Assembly: GCA_963840095.1 (NCBI GenBank)
Contig: CAWIXN010000005.1
Location: 806,001 to 870,000 of the forward strand
Reading direction: 5' to 3'
DNA length: 64,000 nucleotides
Source of the DNA: DATBGO01 sp963840095
Lineage (GTDB): Bacteria; Actinomycetota; Actinomycetes; Streptosporangiales; Streptosporangiaceae
The notes under the pieces were generated by a model, which was not told where the DNA came from, did not search any database, and saw only the letters and a list, made by a program, of their open reading frames with translations. Shown here one piece after another: positions 54,587 through 62,794 of this stretch (the first letter of the stretch is position 1; each line of letters opens with the position of its first letter). Made by a program: the position numbers and the translations under genes.

Positions 54587-55213
54587 TCAGTCCGACGGAG
54601 CGCCCTGCTCGGTCATCGTGATGACATCACGTGCGCGGGCCGGCCCGATGCCAAGCTGCGCCCCGATCTGGAGCGCCGCCGTCCGCTGCTGCTGGGTCAG
54701 CGGACCGCCCGCCAGCCCGATCCGGACCACATCAGCCAGGAGCCACCAGCGTGCCTGGTCGACAAGTTGCCCGGCTAGCCCGTTCAGCAGCCCGGCCATT
54801 TCCTGGGTCGGCCGGCCCTGGCAGGCGAGATCGGCCTCGAGCGCCGTGTCGTCGTAACCGGTCAGGCCGGCCTCCCTGATCACCTCGACGGCCCGGTGCC
54901 GCGCCGAGACGCAGCGGGGATCGCCGGCCCGGAGCATGGCCACCGCCGCGGCCTGCGTTCCGGCCGGAAGCGCCACCTGCATCTGGGCCACCGTGGGCAG
55001 CGCCAGCAGGTCCAGGCGGTACCGGGTGCCGCAGACCGTGCACTGGAGATGGTCAGGTGCCTTCCCCACCGGCACCACTGGCACTAGCAGCAACGTCAGC
55101 CAGCGCCGACCCGAGAGCCGCCGGTACGCACGGTCACCGCCGCAGCGCTCACAGTGGCAGCTGCCATGCCCGGTGGTCGAGAAAAAGAACCGCTGTCCGA
55201 GGATGACGCGCAA
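54587..55213 (-). CDS. TerB-like protein with zinc-ribbon N-terminus
   Basis: A 208-residue protein. The N-terminus has two CxxC pairs (HCERCGGDR and CTVCGTRYRLD) around a short hydrophobic stretch (LTLLLVPVVPVG), giving a zinc ribbon. The C-terminus (RAVEVIREAGLTGYDDTALE on, with ALQIGAQLGIGPARARDVI) is a helical TerB-like domain, often called tellurite-resistance-like though few members are tested. Neighbours of recO in many actinomycetes carry such a protein. The role is unknown. Confidence 0.72.
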   Translation of the reverse strand: MRVILGQRFFFSTTGHGSCHCERCGGDRAYRRLSGRRWLTLLLVPVVPVGKAPDHLQCTVCGTRYRLDLLALPTVAQMQVALPAGTQAAAVAMLRAGDPRCVSARHRAVEVIREAGLTGYDDTALEADLACQGRPTQEMAGLLNGLAGQLVDQARWWLLADVVRIGLAGGPLTQQQRTAALQIGAQLGIGPARARDVITMTEQGAPSD

Positions 55214-55486
55214 ACCCGACTTCCCTCCAGCCGCTCCAGCGGGTAATCATGCCGTTCAGAGCCAACAGAGCCAGCAGATCATCACATGGATCGACCTGCT
55301 CAATAGGAGGGTTAGGCATAATTTTACTGAATTCCTAGTAATTCCGACGAGTGGCTCGTAACCACCCGGACGGCTCAGGACCGCCTAGAACCCCCGGATG
55401 CCCCAGGATTAACCAGTCGCGCCCCAGCGCCGACTCGCCGGCTCGGGCTCGGCGTGCGTGCGGCGGCCGGCCAGCCATAGCGCCGG

Positions 55487-56434
55487 TCAGTCGTAGAAGC
55501 CGAGGCGCCGCAGCTGCTTAGGATCCCGCTGCCAGTCCTTGGCGATCTTGATCCGCAGGTCCAGGTAGACCCGGGTGCCAAGGAGCGCCTCGATCTGGCG
55601 CCGGGCCCTGGATCCGACCTCCTTCAGCCGGGCCCCCTTGGCCCCGATCACGATCGCCTTCTGGCTCGGCCGTTCCACGTACATGATCGCGTGTACGTCA
55701 ATGAGGTCGTCGCGGCCTGCCCTGGGCGCCATCTCCTCGACCACGACCGCGATGGAGTGCGGGAGCTCGTCGCGCACGCCCTCCAGGATCGCCTCTCTGA
55801 TCAGCTCGGCCACCAGCCGCTGCTCGGGCTCGTCGGTCTCGGCACCGTCCGGGTACAGCGGGCGGCCCTCGGGGAGCCTGGACACCAGCACATCGACGAG
55901 CACGTCCAGCTGAAACCCGGATACCGCCGACACGGGCACCACGTCCGCCCACTCCCCGAGCTGGCCCACCGCGGCGAGCTGCGCGGCAATCTGCTGATGC
56001 GACGCCTGATCCGTCTTGGTGACGATGGCGACCGCCGGCGTCTTGGCTATCGCCGCCAGCTCACCAGCCAGGTACTTGTCACCCGGCCCGATCCGGTCGG
56101 TCGCGGGCAGGCAGAACCCGATGACGTCCACCTCAGCCAGGGTCGCGCGCACCAGGCTGTCGAGGCGCTCGCCGAGCAGGGTGCGCGGCCGGTGCAAGCC
56201 CGGGGTGTCGACGATGATCAGCTGAGCGTCCGGCCGGTGCACGATCCCGCGGATCGCCCGGCGGGTGGTCTGCGGCCGGCTGCTCGTGATCGCCACCTTG
56301 GCGCCGACCAGCGCGTTCATCAGGGTCGACTTGCCGACGTTGGGCCGGCCGACAAAGCAGGCAAAGCCAGACCTGAACGCGGCGGGCCCAGGCCCGGGCG
56401 AGCGCTCCCGCGAGGGTGTGTGCGGCGATCCCAC
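55487..56434 (-). CDS. era: GTPase Era
   Basis: A protein of about 315 residues for 16S rRNA maturation and 30S assembly. Start GTG 56434 with an AGGAG 11 bases upstream. G1 GRPNVGKS at about 29-36, the effector Thr pair TTRRAIRG, G3 DTPGLHRPRTLLGERLD, G4 TKTD, and the KH domain ending with VIVIGAKGARLKEVGSRARR, then LGTRVYLDLRIKIAKDWQRD. It lies 32 bp after the DMT transporter gene. Confidence 0.96.
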   Translation of the reverse strand: MGSPHTPSRERSPGPGPAAFRSGFACFVGRPNVGKSTLMNALVGAKVAITSSRPQTTRRAIRGIVHRPDAQLIIVDTPGLHRPRTLLGERLDSLVRATLAEVDVIGFCLPATDRIGPGDKYLAGELAAIAKTPAVAIVTKTDQASHQQIAAQLAAVGQLGEWADVVPVSAVSGFQLDVLVDVLVSRLPEGRPLYPDGAETDEPEQRLVAELIREAILEGVRDELPHSIAVVVEEMAPRAGRDDLIDVHAIMYVERPSQKAIVIGAKGARLKEVGSRARRQIEALLGTRVYLDLRIKIAKDWQRDPKQLRRLGFYD

Positions 56435-56466
56435 CTCGCGATTGTCTCCTACCAGGGCGAGCCGGC

Positions 56467-57438
56467 CTAACTGGCGCCAGCGGCGTCCCCCGGACCGGGC
56501 GCGGCAGTGGCATCGTCCCGGCCAGCGGCGGCGGCGGCGCGGCGGGTGCGCGGCGGCACGACGAGCGCGGCCAGCGCCAGGCCGACCAGCACGACCCCGG
56601 CGGCAGCGGTCGGCGTCAGCCGCTCGCCGAGAACGATGAGCGCGAGCAGTGCCGCCACCACCGGCTCGGCCAGGCCCAGGGTAACGGCCACCGGGACCGG
56701 GACGGTACGCAGCGCGCGCGCGTACAGCAGGTAGGCGACCGCGGTGGTGACCACGCCCAGGTACCCGGCCACCGCGAGCCCGCGGGCGGTCAGCAGCCAG
56801 CCAGGCGAGCTGGCCAGCAGCACCGGCATCAGCAGCACCGCCCCGCCGCCGAACAGGGCGGCCATCACCGCGCGATCCCCGGTGCCGCCGCGGATCAGCC
56901 GGGCCGCGCAGATCGCGTAGACGGCATAACAGAGCCCGGCGGTCACCGCCAGGCCCAGGCCGGGCAGGTTGACGCCGGCCGCGCGGCCGCCGGTGATGAG
57001 CACCGCGCAGCCGGCCACCGCCCCGGCCGTGGCGGCCATCCACCGCCCGCGCAGCGGCGGCCCGCCCGTGAGCCTGCTGATCAGGCCGGTGAGGACCGGC
57101 GCGCTCCCGATCGCGGCCACCGTGCCGATGGCCACACCGGTGAGGTGCACGGCGGAGAAGAAGCTGAGCTGGTAGCCGCCGACGCTGACCGCGGCGAGAA
57201 TCAGGCCAGCCCGTCGGGCCCCGGGCGCGGCCAGCAGCGCCCGCAGCTCGCCCCGCGGCCCGCGAGCACCGGCCGCCAGGGCCAGCAGGAGCAATCCGCC
57301 GATCACGATCCGCGCGGCCCCGACCGACACCGGGGCCGCGTCGTGCGGCGCGAAATGCGCTGCGGTGCCTGTGCTGCCCCACGCCGTGGCGGCCAGCAGG
57401 ACGGCGGCGGGCCCGCCCGCGCGGGCTAGCGTGCTCAG
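56467..57438 (-). CDS. EamA-family (DMT) transporter, probable CTG start
   Basis: A ten-helix drug/metabolite transporter of about 323 residues. An in-frame GTG at 57330 would skip the first EamA helix, seen upstream as PAAVLLAATAWGSTGTAAHF. No ATG, GTG or TTG lies between that helix and the previous gene, but a CTG at 57438 overlaps the upstream stop as CTGA, mirroring the ATGA/GTGA couplings used elsewhere here. Two EamA repeats are visible, the second from LAVTAGLCYAVYAICAARLI. The C-terminal 25 residues are charged and Ala-rich. The substrate is unknown. Confidence 0.85.
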   Translation of the reverse strand: MSTLARAGGPAAVLLAATAWGSTGTAAHFAPHDAAPVSVGAARIVIGGLLLLALAAGARGPRGELRALLAAPGARRAGLILAAVSVGGYQLSFFSAVHLTGVAIGTVAAIGSAPVLTGLISRLTGGPPLRGRWMAATAGAVAGCAVLITGGRAAGVNLPGLGLAVTAGLCYAVYAICAARLIRGGTGDRAVMAALFGGGAVLLMPVLLASSPGWLLTARGLAVAGYLGVVTTAVAYLLYARALRTVPVPVAVTLGLAEPVVAALLALIVLGERLTPTAAAGVVLVGLALAALVVPPRTRRAAAAAGRDDATAAPGPGDAAGAS

Positions 57439-57794
57439 GGCTGCAGCGTCGCGCGCAACGTGCCGTCTGGCGCCACGTGGAACACGACCGCGTCCGGGGC
57501 CAGGTCACGGACAGCAGCCAGATCACCCGGGTCGGGCCCGTCCGACTCGCTGATCAGCGCCGCTGCCTCCAGGCCGACCGCACCGCTCGATACGGCCATC
57601 GCGACCGCCAGCTGCAGCGCGGACAGCCGCAGCGAAGGGAGCGATATAGCTGCGGCGGCGTAGGTCCGGCCGGTCTCATCCCGGACGGCAGCGCCCTCGG
57701 CAGCGGTCACCCGCGCACGGGCCGCGCGGGCTAGCGCGATGATCTTCAGATCTTCCTGGCCGGGCTGGGCCTCGCCGGGCTGGGCCTTGCTCAC
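57435..57794 (-). CDS. Cytidine deaminase-like protein lacking catalytic residues
   Basis: A 119-residue protein of the cytidine-deaminase superfamily as annotated next to era in Streptomyces. The fold-typical stretches VRDETGRTYAAAAISLPSLR and LSALQLAVAMAVSSGAVGLE are present, but the zinc ligands of active enzymes (C/H-A-E and P-C-x-x-C) are absent. It is therefore probably not a deaminase. Start GTG 57794 overlaps the CBS gene stop and its own stop overlaps the transporter's CTG. Confidence 0.78.
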   Translation of the reverse strand: MSKAQPGEAQPGQEDLKIIALARAARARVTAAEGAAVRDETGRTYAAAAISLPSLRLSALQLAVAMAVSSGAVGLEAAALISESDGPDPGDLAAVRDLAPDAVVFHVAPDGTLRATLQP

Positions 57795-59089
57795 GCGCCT
57801 GAGTGTAATGCGCCGCCGAGCTGCCCGTTGCCGGGCGGCGCGGTGCGCTCAACGGTCACCGTCCCGATCCGGTTGCGCCGGCCGGCCAGGCTCTCGGCGG
57901 TCAGCCGCAGCCCGGCCACCGTAGCGACCGAGCCGGCGATCGGGACCTTGCCCAGCTGCTGGGCCAGCAGCCCGCCCACCGTCTCCACGTCCTCCGCCTC
58001 GATCGCGACACCGAACAGCTCCGCGAGTTCCTCGACCGGCAGCCGCGCGGTCACCCGGGCCCGGTTCTCGTCAAGCCATTCCACCGGAGGCTGTTCCTTG
58101 TCGTACTCGTCGGCGATCTCTCCGACGATCTCCTCAAGGATGTCCTCGATCGTGACCAGCCCGGCGGTGCCGCCGTATTCGTCGATCACGATGGCCAGGT
58201 GAATCTGGAGGCCCTGCATCTCCCTGAGCAGCTCGTCAATCGGCTTGCTCTCCGGGACGAAGGTCGCGGGCCGCATGATCGAGGAGACCTTCTCGACCGA
58301 CTCTACTTCAGGGTGCTCGTGACTGCGCGTGACGATATCTTTCAGGTAAGCAATGCCGACGACATCGTCCAGGTTCTCGCCGACGACCGGGATCCGCGAG
58401 AAGCCGCTGCGCAGGGCGAGCGACAGCGCCTGGCGCAGCGTTTTGCCTCGCTCAACGAACACCATGTCGGTCCGGGGCACCATCACCTCCCTGACGATGG
58501 TGTCGCCGAGCTCGAACACTGAGTGGATCATCGCCCGCTCGTCCGGCTGGATGATCCGGCGCTGCTCCAGCAGATCGACAAGCCCGCGCAGTTCCTCCTC
58601 GGACCCTGACGGCCCGTCCCGTGGCCCGCCGGTGCGGCCGAGCAGACCCCCGGCGGCCAGCAGGAGGCCGGGAATCGGCCCGAGGAGCCGGACAACGGGC
58701 CGCAAAACGGATGAAGCGGCGCTGGCCACTCGCACCGGGTTACGCCGTCCGATGGCACGCGGCACGATCCCGGCCACCACGTAGATCAGGATGGTCATGC
58801 AGACGGCGGTCACGGCAAAAGCGCGCCAGCCGGGCCCTATCCAGTGCAGGAGGACCACCGTCACCAGCACGGTCGCGCTGACCTCAGCGGCCACTCTGCC
58901 GAGCAGCAGGACAAATAGGTAGCGCGGCACCTCGGCCAGCACGGTCTGCAAGGGTGTCCGGGCGGAATTCACCGCCCGGGCTAGCTCCTTGGCCCCGGCC
59001 CTGGACACCCGCACCAGGGCGTCCGCCGCGCCTGCGCACCAGCCGGCCAGCAGCGTCAGCGCGAGCGCGACCGCGAGCAGCCAGCCCAT
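57791..59089 (-). CDS. CorC/HlyC-type hemolysin-family protein (CNNM N-terminus, CBS pair)
   Basis: A protein of about 432 residues. Start ATG 59089 (MGWLLAVALALT). Three to four N-terminal membrane segments (DUF21/CNNM) precede two CBS domains (IVREVMVPRTDMVFV and SSIMRPATFVPESKPIDELL...HLAIVIDEYGGTAGLVTIED) and a CorC/HlyC C-terminal domain (TARLPVEELAELFGV). Related proteins act in Mg/Co efflux or membrane-bound nucleotide sensing. Seven bp after ybeY in the same operon. Confidence 0.92.
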   Translation of the reverse strand: MGWLLAVALALTLLAGWCAGAADALVRVSRAGAKELARAVNSARTPLQTVLAEVPRYLFVLLLGRVAAEVSATVLVTVVLLHWIGPGWRAFAVTAVCMTILIYVVAGIVPRAIGRRNPVRVASAASSVLRPVVRLLGPIPGLLLAAGGLLGRTGGPRDGPSGSEEELRGLVDLLEQRRIIQPDERAMIHSVFELGDTIVREVMVPRTDMVFVERGKTLRQALSLALRSGFSRIPVVGENLDDVVGIAYLKDIVTRSHEHPEVESVEKVSSIMRPATFVPESKPIDELLREMQGLQIHLAIVIDEYGGTAGLVTIEDILEEIVGEIADEYDKEQPPVEWLDENRARVTARLPVEELAELFGVAIEAEDVETVGGLLAQQLGKVPIAGSVATVAGLRLTAESLAGRRNRIGTVTVERTAPPGNGQLGGALHSGA

Positions 59090-59096
59090 CGACGTC

Positions 59097-59621
59097 TCAC
59101 CCTGGCCCTTCCGGCCCGTCCGGGCCGCCATCGGCCGCCCGCTCAGAATGCCAGGAAGCTAGCAGCCGGTCCTGCAGGCCGAACATCGTGGCATGCTCGT
59201 CGGGATCGGCATGGTCATATCCGAGCAGGTGCAGGATGCCGTGCGTGCAGAGCAGGTCGAGCTCGTCGGCCATCAGGTGTCCCGCCTGCGCCGCCTGTCC
59301 GGCCGCGACCTGCGGGCACAGCACCACATCGCCGAGTAGGCCCGGGATCTCGGCCGGGTCGGCAGCGCCGCCATGCTCGCTGTTGCTGCCGCCAGGGGGT
59401 GGCAGCCGTAGCTCATCCATGGGGAACGCCAGCACATCGGTAGGACCTGGCTCGCCCATCCACCGCTGATGCAGCTCGGCCATCGCCGCCGGATCGACGA
59501 GCAGGATCGACAGCTCGGCCAGCGGGTGCACGCGCAGCTCATCCAGGACATGCCTGGCCAGGGCAGCCAGCTCAGGCTCGTCCACCTCCGCGCCCGACTC
59601 GTTGGCGATCTCGATGCTCAC
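59097..59621 (-). CDS. ybeY: rRNA maturation RNase YbeY
   Basis: A 174-residue endoribonuclease for 16S rRNA 3' processing and quality control. The zinc-binding motif H-G-x-L-H-L-x-G-Y-D-H is present as THGILHLLGYDHADPDEHAT. The segment between DVLAFPMDELRLPP and LLGDVVLCPQVAAGQA is long and Gly/Ser-rich. GTG 59621 start, 25 bp after phoH, the standard actinobacterial order. Confidence 0.95.
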   Translation of the reverse strand: MSIEIANESGAEVDEPELAALARHVLDELRVHPLAELSILLVDPAAMAELHQRWMGEPGPTDVLAFPMDELRLPPPGGSNSEHGGAADPAEIPGLLGDVVLCPQVAAGQAAQAGHLMADELDLLCTHGILHLLGYDHADPDEHATMFGLQDRLLASWHSERAADGGPDGPEGPG

Positions 59622-59646
59622 GCCCGCCTCATCCGCTGCCCGGCCG

Positions 59647-60717
59647 TCAGCGGGACCGGTTGTCCGGCCGGCGGGACCGGCTGCCGGTCAGCCGCTGCTC
59701 CTGCGCCTGGGTCGCCTTGCGGCCCTCGTACCGCTCGTAGGCGTCCACGATGTCGGCCACCAGCTTGTGGCGTACCACGTCATGGCTGGTGAGCCTGGAG
59801 AAGTAGACATCCTCGACGCCATCCAGGATGTCCTGCACCAGGCGCAGGCCGCTCAGCTGGCCGGCCGGCAGGTCGACTTGCGTCACATCGCCGGTCACCA
59901 CGATCCGTGACCCGAAGCCGAGCCTGGTCAGGAACATCTTCATCTGCTCGGGCGAGGTGTTCTGGGCTTCGTCGAGGATAATGAACGAGTCGTTGAGGGT
60001 GCGGCCGCGCATGTAGGCAAGCGGCGCGATCTCGATCGTCCCGGCCGCGGTCAGCTTGGGGATGGTGTCCGGGTCCAGCATGTCGTGCAGGGCGTCGTAG
60101 AGCGGCCTGAGATAGGGGTCGATCTTCTCGAACAAGGTGCCCGGCAGGAAGCCGAGCCGCTCCCCCGCCTCCACGGCCGGCCGGGTCAGGATGATCCGGT
60201 TGACCTCCTTGGCCTGCAGCGCCTTCACCGCCTTGGCCATGGCCAGATAGGTCTTGCCCGTTCCGGCCGGCCCGATGGAGAAGACGATCGTGTGCTTGTC
60301 GATCGCGTCGACGTAGCGCTTCTGGTTCAGGGTCTTGGGCCGGATCGTCCGGCCCCGGGCCGACAGGATGTCGAGGGTCAGCACATCAGCGGGGCGCACG
60401 CGGCTCTTCCTCCTGAGCATGGCCACACTGCGCTCGACGGCGTCCGGGGTCAGCTCCGCGCCGCTCGCGACCAGCTGGGTGAGTTCCTCGAAAAGCCGCC
60501 CCACGAGCGCGGTTTCTTCCGGGGTGCCGGTCGCGGTGATCTCGTTGCCGCGGACGTGGATGTCCGCCTCGAACGCCTGCTCGACCACGGCGAGCAGTTC
60601 GTCCCTGGAACCCAGCAGGCTGACCATCGAGTGGTCATCCGGGATCACCATCTTCACCCTGGTGTGGCCATCCGGCGCCGTCGCGCCGTCGCGACTATGG
60701 CCAGGGTTATCTGTCAA
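59647..60717 (-). CDS. phoH: PhoH-family ATPase
   Basis: A 356-residue PhoH-like protein. Walker A is GPAGTGKTY (149-157), Walker B is FIILDEAQNTSPEQM, and the N-terminus carries the KH-like part VVEQAFEADIHVRGNEITATG. PhoH proteins are RNA-associated P-loop ATPases, genomically tied to ybeY. It would normally be preceded by hinT, here only a remnant. Confidence 0.94.
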   Translation of the reverse strand: MTDNPGHSRDGATAPDGHTRVKMVIPDDHSMVSLLGSRDELLAVVEQAFEADIHVRGNEITATGTPEETALVGRLFEELTQLVASGAELTPDAVERSVAMLRRKSRVRPADVLTLDILSARGRTIRPKTLNQKRYVDAIDKHTIVFSIGPAGTGKTYLAMAKAVKALQAKEVNRIILTRPAVEAGERLGFLPGTLFEKIDPYLRPLYDALHDMLDPDTIPKLTAAGTIEIAPLAYMRGRTLNDSFIILDEAQNTSPEQMKMFLTRLGFGSRIVVTGDVTQVDLPAGQLSGLRLVQDILDGVEDVYFSRLTSHDVVRHKLVADIVDAYERYEGRKATQAQEQRLTGSRSRRPDNRSR

Positions 60718-60772
60718 CGGTCCTTCCCCGCGAGCGCGCGTGCCTTCATCGTCGTCATGTTACTCGCCGCCC

Positions 60773-60978
60773 TCATCCGGGCGGCCACTCCATCGCGCGG
60801 CCGCCCAGGACGTGGGCGTGCGCATGCTGCACGGTCTGACCCGGCCTTTCGGAATGACCAGCACATGCACCGGCGCCTGCGGGTTGATATCGCGGAACGC
60901 GACCGTACGGGCGCTCTCCAGCACCCGGGCCGCAGGAACCTGACCCGCGGCGATACCGCAAAATAGGCACTCCATCAC
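60773..60978 (-). pseudogene. HIT-family (HinT) gene with internal deletion
   Basis: The N-terminus is normal: CLFCGIAAGQVPAARVLE and PQAPVHVLVIPKG. It then passes without the usual middle third into QTVQHAHAHVLGGRAMEWPP, the C-terminal HIT segment with HAHAH, but out of frame: the codon phase shifts across the junction. In a complete HinT the two parts are some 50-60 residues apart. The start frame instead ends at 60760. The gene should encode a nucleoside phosphoramidase but cannot do so here. Confidence 0.8.
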
Positions 60979-61277
60979 GCAGCAGATCTTAACTTGTTAC
61001 CTGCCGAGCCACCCGCCCGACATATATGGTTGCACTACTGCGAACCCCCGGCGCACCACCCCTGAGCGCACCGCCCACCCGACACCCGTGGGCCGCGCCC
61101 GGCGCGTTGCCCGGGCCGTAGCGGGCAATCCTGATCAGCGTGGACGGGCGTGGGGGCGGTGCGATCGTTGAGGCGAGCCAGCGCAGACAGTCTCGGGCGC
61201 GAAGACTCGCCATGACGACGAGCGAACGAAGACTCGGCATGACACCGGGTGAACCCAGTGGGATGGCCACGCGTCCT

Positions 61278-61826
61278 ATGCACGTGACCGAAACCCTAGT
61301 GGCGGATACGGCACTGGGCTCGGTCCCGGCCGACTGGGATGCCGACCGGGCAGTGACCGCGCTTTACAGCACCCATTACCGATCCCTGGTGCGCCTCGCG
61401 GCACTGTTGGTGCGCGATGTCGCAACAGCGGAGGAAGTAGTGCAGGATTCGTTCGTCGCCATGCATGGTGGCTGGCGTCGGCTTAGGGACAGCGAGAAGG
61501 CGCTGTCCTACCTGCGCCAGTCGGTGGTGAACAGGTCACGTTCCGTGCTCAGACACCGTGTCGTCGTTGACCGAAATGCCCCCAAACCACCCCCCGATAT
61601 GCCAAGTGCCGAGCATGGGGCAATTGTCCAGCTGGAGCGCTCAGCGGTGGTCGCCGCGCTGCGCACGCTGCCGCTGCGACAGCGTGAGGCGCTCGTGTTG
61701 CGCTATTACGGCGACCTGTCGGAGGCGCAGATCGCCGCCGCGATGGGCATCAGCAAGGGGGCGGTCAAGAGTCATACCGCCAGGGCCATGTCAGCGCTGC
61801 GCAGCGTGCTGGAACGTGAGGCATGA
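61278..61826 (+). CDS. ECF sigma factor, SigE family
   Basis: A protein of about 182 residues. Start ATG 61278 (MHVTETLVADTALGSVPADW) matches the usual N-terminus of this actinobacterial group; ATGs at 61212, 61239 and 61263 are alternatives, the first two lying in a 16-bp direct repeat. Sigma2 is ALYSTHYRSLVRLAALLVRD, with AEEVVQDSFVAMHGGW, and sigma4 is LPLRQREALVLRYYGDLSEA with GISKGAVKSHTARAM. Its stop overlaps the next start as ATGA. Confidence 0.9.
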   Translation: MHVTETLVADTALGSVPADWDADRAVTALYSTHYRSLVRLAALLVRDVATAEEVVQDSFVAMHGGWRRLRDSEKALSYLRQSVVNRSRSVLRHRVVVDRNAPKPPPDMPSAEHGAIVQLERSAVVAALRTLPLRQREALVLRYYGDLSEAQIAAAMGISKGAVKSHTARAMSALRSVLEREA

Positions 61827-62746
61827 TGCACCGCGAGCGTGACTACGACGACGTCCTGCGGCGCGCTCTGCTCGCGGCGGCGGACTCCATCGAGCCCTCC
61901 AGCGATGGCCTGGAGCGCATTCGCGCGCGGCTGACCCCGCCCATGCCGCTGGCGGCCGCCTGGCTGATGGCCGGGTATAGCGACGTGGCGGTCCCGGCCA
62001 TGGAGCGGCTGTGGTTCGCGCTGACCGGCCTGCGGGTCTGGCAGCGCCTGGATGCGGCCGGCCGGTCCGCCCGGGGCAGCCTCATGCGGCACTCCGGACC
62101 TCCGGGCGAGGTCCTCGGCCGCATCGTACGGGCCAGCCGCTCGCGTCGGTACGCGTGGCTGCGCCCGGTCGCGGTGGCCACCGCCGTCGTGGTCGCTGTC
62201 GCAGGCGGTTTCGCCCTCAGCCAGCTGCAGCGGACGTTCGACCCCACCGGAGCGGAAGCCCAGTATCGGATTAGCCCGAGCAGCACGCACTCGCGAGGCG
62301 GCTCAACGGACGGCCGCGCGGTCGCGGTGCCCGGCCGCCAGTCCAGCAGCTCGCCCGGCAGTCCAGCGCCAGCCGCGGCGTCCCCGTCGCCGTCAGCCAG
62401 CTGTTCGGCTGGAGCGCAGCACACCAGCTCCCACTCGACGCCTGCGCCGAAGCCCTCGCCCAGCTCGTCGCCGTCGCCATCGCCGTCCTCCAGCCCATCG
62501 GCTTCGCCGACCCCGAGCCAGACCACCCCTTCGAGCACTCCGACGTCGACACCCAGCTCGACGACGAGCGGGTCGACCGAAGGCCCGGCCACATTGCTCG
62601 CCGTGATCTCCACCAAGCCGACCAGCACCCCGCTCCGGCCCCCGTGCGGACATCCGGCGCAGAGCCCGGGCCAGCAGATGAGCCCGGGCCAGCAGGTGAG
62701 CTCGGCCCGCACGGCCGCCCAGCGGGCCGCGAAACACCGCAGCTGA
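61823..62746 (+). CDS. Single-span membrane protein coupled to the sigma gene, candidate anti-sigma factor
   Basis: A 307-residue protein. The N-terminal 110 residues are soluble (DYDDVLRRALLAAADSIEPS), a membrane segment follows (AVATAVVVAVAGGFALSQL), then about 170 residues rich in Ser, Pro and Thr (repeated PSPSPSSSPSASPTP). Co-translation with an ECF sigma factor and an in-out topology fit an anti-sigma factor with an outer sensing or cell-wall-spanning stalk. No zinc HxxxCxxC motif is seen. Confidence 0.72.
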   Translation: MMHRERDYDDVLRRALLAAADSIEPSSDGLERIRARLTPPMPLAAAWLMAGYSDVAVPAMERLWFALTGLRVWQRLDAAGRSARGSLMRHSGPPGEVLGRIVRASRSRRYAWLRPVAVATAVVVAVAGGFALSQLQRTFDPTGAEAQYRISPSSTHSRGGSTDGRAVAVPGRQSSSSPGSPAPAAASPSPSASCSAGAQHTSSHSTPAPKPSPSSSPSPSPSSSPSASPTPSQTTPSSTPTSTPSSTTSGSTEGPATLLAVISTKPTSTPLRPPCGHPAQSPGQQMSPGQQVSSARTAAQRAAKHRS

Positions 62747-62794
62747 CCGCCACGGCCAGGCACGGCGGCCGACCGCCACCGGCAAGCCAGCGGC

